Assembly: GCA_030618675.1 (NCBI GenBank)
Contig: JAUXCV010000009.1
Location: forward strand, 1-18,474
Length of the DNA stretch: 18,474 nt
DNA from: Acidimicrobiia bacterium
GTDB lineage: Bacteria > Actinomycetota > Acidimicrobiia > Spongiisociales > UBA5794
Direction: 5' to 3'
A model generated the notes under the pieces. That model saw only the letters and a program-made list of their open reading frames with translations, ran no database searches and was not told where the DNA came from. A program made the translations under genes and the position numbers. Shown here in pieces: positions 13,923-18,474 of the stretch. Each line of letters begins with the position of its first letter. Position 1 is the first letter of the stretch.

Positions 13923-16424
13923 GTGCCGGTTGACTCGCTCGCCGAAGATCTGACACGGTCGACCGCCGGTGGGCTCACTTCGGCGGAGGCCGCAACCCGA
14001 CTCGCAGAGGTCGGCGCCAACGTGCTGCCCGAGGCCCGGCAGATACCGTGGTGGGAGCGGGTGTTGCGGCAATTGCACAACCCGATCATCTACATCTTGC
14101 TCTTCGCGTTGGCATTCGATGCGGTGGTCTGGACGATCGAGGGAATGCACGGATGGCCGATCGAGTCGATCGCGATCCTCGTGATCCTCGCGTTCAACTC
14201 CATCATGGGGGTGTGGCAGGAGTACCGGGCCGAGGACGCGCTGGCACGACTGAAGGAGCTGTCGGCACCGTACGTGTGGGTCCGTCGCGACGAACGCCTG
14301 GTTCACATCCCGGCCGCCCGGTTGGTCCCGGGAGACCTGGTGCGGGTGGAGTCGGGAGACCGGATTCCCGCCGACGGAGATCTCACCAGCGAGCAGGGCT
14401 TGATGGTGGACGAGTCGATGCTGACGGGCGAATCGGTACCGATCGAACACGCTGTCGGAGAAGAGGTCTTCTCGGGAACACTTGCGGTCCGCGGCCTTGG
14501 CTGGATCGTCGTGAGCAGAACCGGGTCCAGATCCGCGATGGGCCGAATTGCGGGCATGCTGGCAGACGTCGAAGTTGAAGTCACACCCCTCGAACGCCGA
14601 TTGACGCACTTCGGTCATCGCATCGCTCGCTGGGTCGCGGCCCTCGCAGTTGTGCTCGTGGTGGCCGGTGTCGGGATCGAAGGAATCGACCGCATCGACG
14701 AAGCCTTACTGTTCGCTGTCGCAGTCGCGGTTGCAGCGGTGCCGGAGGGTCTACCTGCGGTTTTGACCCTGACGCTTGCTCTCGGAACCGAACGGATGGC
14801 GTCTCGCAAGGCAGTTGTTCGACGTCTCGCTGCGGTGGAGACACTCGGTTCTGTGACCGTGATCGCCACCGACAAGACCGGAACCCTCACCGAGAACACC
14901 ATGACCGTGCGGGTCCTCGACTCGCCGGACGAAGATCGGGCACTCCTCGCGATGGTGTTGGCTTCCGACGCGGAACCCGACGGCGGCTCTGGAGATCCGC
15001 TCGAAGTCGGTCTCTATCGCTACGCGGCGGACCGCGGGGTCGATCCTGTCGCTACCCGCATCCGTTTCCGGCGCCAGTCGGTCCGGTCTTTCGACTCGGC
15101 ATGGAAGTACATGCGGGTGACCGTTCTCGAAGACAACGGGCCGGTGTCCTATCTCAAGGGCGCACCCGAAGTACTTCTGAAGCGCAGCAACCTCACTTCC
15201 GAGGAGCGATCGAGCTGGGCTGCGAAGATCGATAGCGATGCCGCAGACGGCTACCGGGTGCTCGCATTGGCTTGGGCACGCGGTGAGGCGGAGACCGATA
15301 TCGAGTGGCTCGGCATCGTCGCCCTGTGGGATCCCCCAAGAGCCGAAGTACGCGGCGCCATCGAAGCCACGCAGCAAGCAGGCATCCGCGTCCAGATGAT
15401 CACCGGCGATCATCCCGCTACTGCCAGAGCGATCGCCAACGCCGTCGGAATCCCCGTCGACGCGGTGGTGACCGGCGAACAGATCGACCGAATGAACAGC
15501 GAGGAGCTGGCCCGGAGTGTGCGCGATGTTGGCGTCTTCGCCCGTGTCAGCCCGGAGCACAAACTCGCTTTGGTCGAAGCCCACAAGGCGAACGGCGAGA
15601 TCGTGGCGATGACCGGAGACGGCGTGAACGACGCCCCGGCGCTGAAGCGGGCGGACATCGGTGTCGCCATGGGACAACGAGGGAGCGACGTGAGCCGTGA
15701 AGTTGCCGACCTGGTGCTGCTTGACGACAACTTCGCCACCATCACCGTCGCGGTCGAAGAGGGCCGCAGCATCTACTCCAACATCCTCAAGTTCATCCGC
15801 TTCCTGTTCTCCACCAACGTTGCGCTGGTGTTGCTGATAGCGATCGGTGTCACGGGGGCCGCGGTGCTCAACCTCCGTGACGATTTCGGCAATCTCCTGG
15901 TTCCTCTGCTCGCAGTTCAGCTCTTGTGGATCAACATCATCGCCGACGGGCCACCGGCTCTCGCCCTCGGCATGGATCGCAATCCCGGGATGATGTCGCA
16001 GCGTCCTCGGCCACCGTCGGCGCCGCTTCTCACCCGAACGGGGGTGCGGTTCATCCTGACCACCGGAACACTCAAGGCAGGGATGGGCGTGCTGTTGTTC
16101 TTCTCGCTCCCCGCTCTTGCCTTCTCGGGGAGCACCACACAGACCGCCGTATTCCTGTACGAATCCCTGGCTCAACTGGCTTTCGTCTACCCGGCGCGCC
16201 GTATCACAAGCAAGTCCCTTCCAAACCGGACACTCAACATCATCATCGTCGCCAGCGTTGCACTCCAGATCCTCACGATCACCGTCCCGGGACTCCGCAC
16301 GATGCTTGGACTCGTCCCCCTTGATGTATCCGTTCTTGCGCTCGTCGCCGCCGCGCTCGTCATCACGGTGGCCGGTGCGGAGATCTGGTCACGTCGAATG
16401 GCCCGAAGGGAGGACAGCTCATGA
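13923..16424 (+). CDS. P2A-type cation-transporting P-type ATPase (CtpF/SPCA-like)
   Basis: A complete 833-residue P-type ATPase with no metal-binding N-terminal domain. Landmarks: actuator TGES (168-171), TM4 PEGLPA (274-279), phosphorylation site Asp317 in DKTGT, nucleotide-site KGAPE (413-417), MITGDHPAT (TGD 495-497), hinge TGDGVND (565-571), and about ten membrane segments. Against SERCA, the site-II calcium ligands mostly remain: Glu275 (E309), Asn672 (N796), Asp676 (D800). Thr799 is Ala675, and the site-I Glu771 is Leu636. TM6 reads QLLWINIIADGPP, close to single-site Golgi Ca/Mn pumps. I infer export of one Ca2+ or Mn2+ per cycle; the ion is not proven. The start is GTG with an AAGAGG ribosome site. 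The stop overlaps the ATG of the next USP (ATGA). M. tuberculosis ctpF, also beside a USP gene, is in the DosR regulon. Confidence 0.92.
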   Translation: MPVDSLAEDLTRSTAGGLTSAEAATRLAEVGANVLPEARQIPWWERVLRQLHNPIIYILLFALAFDAVVWTIEGMHGWPIESIAILVILAFNSIMGVWQEYRAEDALARLKELSAPYVWVRRDERLVHIPAARLVPGDLVRVESGDRIPADGDLTSEQGLMVDESMLTGESVPIEHAVGEEVFSGTLAVRGLGWIVVSRTGSRSAMGRIAGMLADVEVEVTPLERRLTHFGHRIARWVAALAVVLVVAGVGIEGIDRIDEALLFAVAVAVAAVPEGLPAVLTLTLALGTERMASRKAVVRRLAAVETLGSVTVIATDKTGTLTENTMTVRVLDSPDEDRALLAMVLASDAEPDGGSGDPLEVGLYRYAADRGVDPVATRIRFRRQSVRSFDSAWKYMRVTVLEDNGPVSYLKGAPEVLLKRSNLTSEERSSWAAKIDSDAADGYRVLALAWARGEAETDIEWLGIVALWDPPRAEVRGAIEATQQAGIRVQMITGDHPATARAIANAVGIPVDAVVTGEQIDRMNSEELARSVRDVGVFARVSPEHKLALVEAHKANGEIVAMTGDGVNDAPALKRADIGVAMGQRGSDVSREVADLVLLDDNFATITVAVEEGRSIYSNILKFIRFLFSTNVALVLLIAIGVTGAAVLNLRDDFGNLLVPLLAVQLLWINIIADGPPALALGMDRNPGMMSQRPRPPSAPLLTRTGVRFILTTGTLKAGMGVLLFFSLPALAFSGSTTQTAVFLYESLAQLAFVYPARRITSKSLPNRTLNIIIVASVALQILTITVPGLRTMLGLVPLDVSVLALVAAALVITVAGAEIWSRRMARREDSS

Positions 16425-17347
16425 AGTACCCGAATATGCAGGCCGGTTCGGCCCCTGGATCAGCCGGTACGACTCTGACCCGAGACCCTCGAGTGGAGGC
16501 CCACATGACCAAACAGACACAGAACACGATCCTGGTCGGTGTCGACGGATCCCCGAACGCTGGACTGGCAGCGGCGTGGGCCATCGAAATCGCACGCCGA
16601 CTGGACGCTCCCGTCGAGGCCGTGGCGGCGTGGACGGAGTTGCCGCCGCCCTACGTGGACGGCGTCGACGAACACATTGCAGAGATGAACGCCCACGTGG
16701 CGGAGATCATGGCCCAAGCCCTCTACGGAGACGGCCTCAGCGGCCTCAACGTCACTGCCATTCAGGGTCCGGTCGCCGACGTGCTCCTCGATACTGGCGA
16801 CAAACTGGAGGCTTCGATGCTGGTGGTAGGGACGCGAGGACTTGGTCCGCTGTCGGGCCTGCTACTCGGCTCCATCAGCCGACGTCTCCTCTTCACTACT
16901 CGTCGACCTCTCGTTGTCGTACCACGCCGGGCGCCCCCGGAACCGCAGGCGCTGACCAGGATCCTGGTGGGAGTGGACTGTTCGGCAGTTGCTCAACGCG
17001 TCCTGTCATGGTCGGCCAGATTCTGTGCGGATCTGGGAGTCCCTGCCACGATCGTTCGCTGCGCGTCCCCGGGTTGTGAGAGGCCGCCGGGACTCGTCGA
17101 CCGTGTCGACGACCGCGTCAGATCCGACACCGAAGAAGCGCTAGAGGAATTCCGCGATCTCGGCGTGGGATACACCATCGCCATCGCCCACTGCGATCCA
17201 CGCGTCGCTCTTGTCGAGAACGTGACCAGCGAGCAGGCCGGTCTGATCGTGATCGGCTCCCGGGGCGAAGGTCAGTTCCGCGGACTTGGAGGTACCGCCT
17301 CCTACCTCGCTCGCCACTCACCCGTCCCGCTCGCCGTCATTCCCTGA
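16421..17347 (+). CDS. Tandem universal stress protein, last gene of the ATPase operon
   Basis: Two Usp domains follow a 28-residue N-terminal extension. Domain 1 (about 36-180) starts ILVGVDGSPNAG and has the nucleotide loop G137-x2-G140-x9-G150-Ser. Domain 2 (about 190-308) starts RILVGVDCSAVAQ and has GSRGEGQFRGLGGT (from Gly279), one residue shorter than the usual spacing, so its nucleotide binding is less certain. The ATG at 16421 overlaps the ATPase stop and has GGGAGG (16408-16413) 7 nt upstream. The in-frame ATG at 16505 (Met29) also has a strong GGAGG (16495-16499) 5 nt upstream and begins just before the conserved domain, so it may be the true or a second start. The arrangement USP-ATPase-USP suggests that the two stress proteins act with, or regulate, the pump. 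Confidence 0.9.
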   Translation: MKYPNMQAGSAPGSAGTTLTRDPRVEAHMTKQTQNTILVGVDGSPNAGLAAAWAIEIARRLDAPVEAVAAWTELPPPYVDGVDEHIAEMNAHVAEIMAQALYGDGLSGLNVTAIQGPVADVLLDTGDKLEASMLVVGTRGLGPLSGLLLGSISRRLLFTTRRPLVVVPRRAPPEPQALTRILVGVDCSAVAQRVLSWSARFCADLGVPATIVRCASPGCERPPGLVDRVDDRVRSDTEEALEEFRDLGVGYTIAIAHCDPRVALVENVTSEQAGLIVIGSRGEGQFRGLGGTASYLARHSPVPLAVIP

Positions 17348-17391
17348 CCCGTCAAAAGAGGTCAGATGAGCACACCACACGAGGTGAAGGT

Positions 17392-17421
17392 GGTCCGAAT
17401 TCCGCCGCGCGGAATCGGACC
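17392..17421 (+). terminator. Terminator-like hairpin after the USP-ATPase operon
   Basis: GGTCCGAATTCCGC (17392-17405) pairs with GCGGAATCGGACC (17409-17421), 13 pairs with one bulged A and a 3-nt loop. It is the strongest hairpin in the right half, 44 nt after the last USP stop. No T-run follows, as is usual in high-GC actinobacteria. Confidence 0.65.
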
Positions 17422-17478
17422 AAGGCTGGACTTCCCGTCGGTGTCCGCAATCCCCCGTTTCGCCGCAAAGATCCTTGG

Positions 17479-17570
17479 CCCGAGCCTCATCTCTGCGATT
17501 CAGGCTTCCAAAGCCCCCTCCGACCCTCGCTGCGCTCGGGCCACCTCCCCCACCTTCGGCGGGAGAGGAT
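17479..17570 (+). repeat. Dispersed intergenic repeat, copy B
   Basis: Gap-free match to 11872-11963 in the same orientation, with about 8 differences in 92 positions. Differences cluster in the left third; the CCCCCTCCGACCCTCGCTGC region and the CCTTCGGCGGGAGAGGAT end are conserved. It lies between the operon terminator and the convergent cyclophilin gene. Confidence 0.85.
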
Positions 17571-17574
17571 CTTC

Positions 17575-17608
17575 CTCGGCTACTCCGCTACTCGGCTACT
17601 CGGCTACT
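17575..17608 (-). repeat. 8-bp tandem repeat (GAGTAGCC on the minus strand), about four copies
   Basis: Read on the minus strand, the sequence from the cyclophilin stop onward is GAGTAGCC, GAGTAGCC... with one variant (GAGTAGCG) and a final GAG. The TAG stop of the cyclophilin gene is itself inside the first unit. It shares the GTAG core and the 8-bp period with the array at 5396-5469. Confidence 0.75.
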
Positions 17609-18119
17609 CACTCTCCGTGATAGTGATCCCGTTGATCTTCACCGGGTCGATCGGGCGATCTTGTGCGCCCTTCGGTGCGGTAGCGATCGCGTCAACGATG
17701 TCGAGACCCTCGGTCACCGCTCCGAAGATGGAGTACTGGTTCGGCAGGGGATAGTCGGCGTGCATGATGAAGAACTGTGACCCGTTCGTATTCGGTCCGG
17801 AGTTCGCCATCGCAAGCGTGCCGCGGTCGTACTGCGACTTGGCGTGTCCGAGTTCATCACGAAAGCGATAGCCGGGCCCACCGGTGCCGGTACCGGTCGG
17901 ATCGCCGCCCTGGACCATGAACCCGGAGATCGTCCGGTGGAAGATCACATCGTCATAGAAGCCGTTGCGGGCGAGGAAGACGAAGTTGTTCACGGTCTGT
18001 GGTGCTTCGGCGGCATAGAACTCGACCACGATCTCGCCGACACTCGTGTCGATCGTCGCGGTGTAGGACTTCGAGAGGTCGATCGACATCTCGGGCGGGG
18101 TGTTGTACTGGGCGGCCAT
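17604..18119 (-). CDS. Cyclophilin-type peptidyl-prolyl cis-trans isomerase
   Basis: This enzyme catalyses cis-trans isomerisation of X-Pro bonds and assists protein folding. It has no signal peptide or membrane segment, so it is cytoplasmic. The cyclophilin active site is intact: FHRTISGFMVQGGD gives Arg62, Phe67 and Gln70 (Arg55, Phe60 and Gln63 of human CypA), and AMANSGPNTNGSQFFI includes Phe117. The cyclosporin-contact Trp of human CypA is not present (PNQYSIFG region), as in many bacterial members. The length (171 aa) is that of a single-domain cyclophilin. AAGGAG lies about 6 nt before the ATG. A partial DEAD-box helicase gene lies 77 bp upstream on the same strand and might share its transcript. 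Confidence 0.93.
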   Translation of the reverse strand: MAAQYNTPPEMSIDLSKSYTATIDTSVGEIVVEFYAAEAPQTVNNFVFLARNGFYDDVIFHRTISGFMVQGGDPTGTGTGGPGYRFRDELGHAKSQYDRGTLAMANSGPNTNGSQFFIMHADYPLPNQYSIFGAVTEGLDIVDAIATAPKGAQDRPIDPVKINGITITESE

Positions 18120-18196
18120 GGGTGGCTCCTTGAGATTGAGAATCGTGCCGCAACCCTAGAGGATTGGGAGTGTCTGACTGTTGGCTGTCCGCCCGG

Positions 18197-18474
18197 TCAG
18201 AAGCCGCGGCGGCGGCGGATCTTTCGCTGAGAACCCGCCTTGAAGGGGGCCAGTTCTTCCGGCGGTTGCCAGGAGAAGAGATCTGAGACCCGTTCGTCGT
18301 TCGAGAACATCTTGATGATCGGGACGTTCAGCCCGGCCCTGCGCTGGATGCCGAGCACCTCGTTCACCTGATCCCACTCAACGAGCGTGACGACCAGGCC
18401 CTCTTCCCCGGCGCGTGCCGTCCGCCCGGACCGATGGAGATACGTTTTTGGATCGTCCGGCGGGTCATAGTGGA
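18197..18474 (-). CDS. DEAD-box RNA helicase, C-terminal end (5' truncated)
   Basis: This frame enters from the right edge of the window and has no start here. It encodes 91 residues from HYDPPDDPKTYLHRSGRTAR to a basic RKIRRRRGF end. The HRSGRTARAG stretch is helicase motif VI, which contacts ATP in superfamily 2 DEAD-box proteins, and YDPPDDPKTYLH just before it is the usual lead-in. EEGLVVTLV completes the RecA-like domain 2. The following ~50 residues (VLGIQRRAGLNVPIIKMF and onward) are a short C-terminal extension. The family unwinds RNA duplexes and acts in ribosome assembly or cold adaptation; the exact member cannot be named from this fragment. Confidence 0.88.
   Translation of the reverse strand, partial: HYDPPDDPKTYLHRSGRTARAGEEGLVVTLVEWDQVNEVLGIQRRAGLNVPIIKMFSNDERVSDLFSWQPPEELAPFKAGSQRKIRRRRGF

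Noticed and set aside
14751..16175. 474-codon open frame antisense to the P-type ATPase
   Set aside because: His/Arg/Gly-rich shadow of a strongly conserved gene, with no domain.
17366..17620. ORF of 84 codons with a Shine-Dalgarno AGAGG after the last USP
   Set aside because: After about nine codons it runs through the strong hairpin (17392-17421), then the dispersed repeat and the tandem repeat. It is more likely non-coding sequence or a gene remnant; a short peptide cannot be excluded.

Overview
The window looks like a stretch of a high-GC actinobacterial chromosome. It carries a WhiB protein, a proteasome activator of the mycobacterial Bpa/PafE family, and a two-component pair very close to mycobacterial DosS/DosR. 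Several genes also appear to be leaderless, with a TANNNT hexamer 6-8 nt upstream of the start codon. The VanW-type protein and the aldehyde:ferredoxin-oxidoreductase-like protein would suit an uncultured Acidimicrobiia-like lineage; that placement is inference. I see no rRNA, tRNA, CRISPR array, insertion sequence or phage gene.

Left part (1-5500): a truncated DUF559-type endonuclease-fold protein (+) converges on a penicillin-acylase-family Ntn hydrolase (-) across a perfect 14-bp inverted repeat. The acylase is divergent from a bpa-like gene. Next comes a lone AOR-family oxidoreductase, followed by a nine-copy 8-bp tandem repeat.

Middle part (5500-9950): an FHA membrane protein lies downstream of a DosS-like histidine kinase on the minus strand. 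Divergent from the kinase are a DosR-like regulator and a CBS-CBS-BON protein, then whiB and a polyphosphate kinase 2. The kinase GAF domain keeps residues that line up with the heme ligand His149 and distal Tyr171 of M. tuberculosis DosS, so oxygen or redox sensing is plausible.

Right part (9950-18474): a VanW-family envelope protein has a Pro/Thr-rich tail cut by an in-frame TAG. It is followed by a dispersed-repeat copy and a small winged-helix regulator (-). Divergent from the regulator is an operon of a 97-codon unknown ORF, a tandem universal stress protein (USP), a P2A-type cation ATPase and a second tandem USP, mostly overlapping or closely spaced. It is preceded by a good promoter and a leader that can fold in mutually exclusive ways. 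The window ends with a second copy of the dispersed repeat, another 8-bp tandem repeat, a cyclophilin (-) and the C-terminal end of a DEAD-box helicase (-).

Taken together, DosRS-like sensing, USPs, a CtpF-type ATPase, a CBS protein, WhiB and PPK2 resemble a scattered dormancy/hypoxia stress regulon like that of mycobacteria. The most original elements are the single-GAF DosS-like kinase, the structured leader of the USP-ATPase operon, and the GTAG-core tandem repeats next to gene ends.
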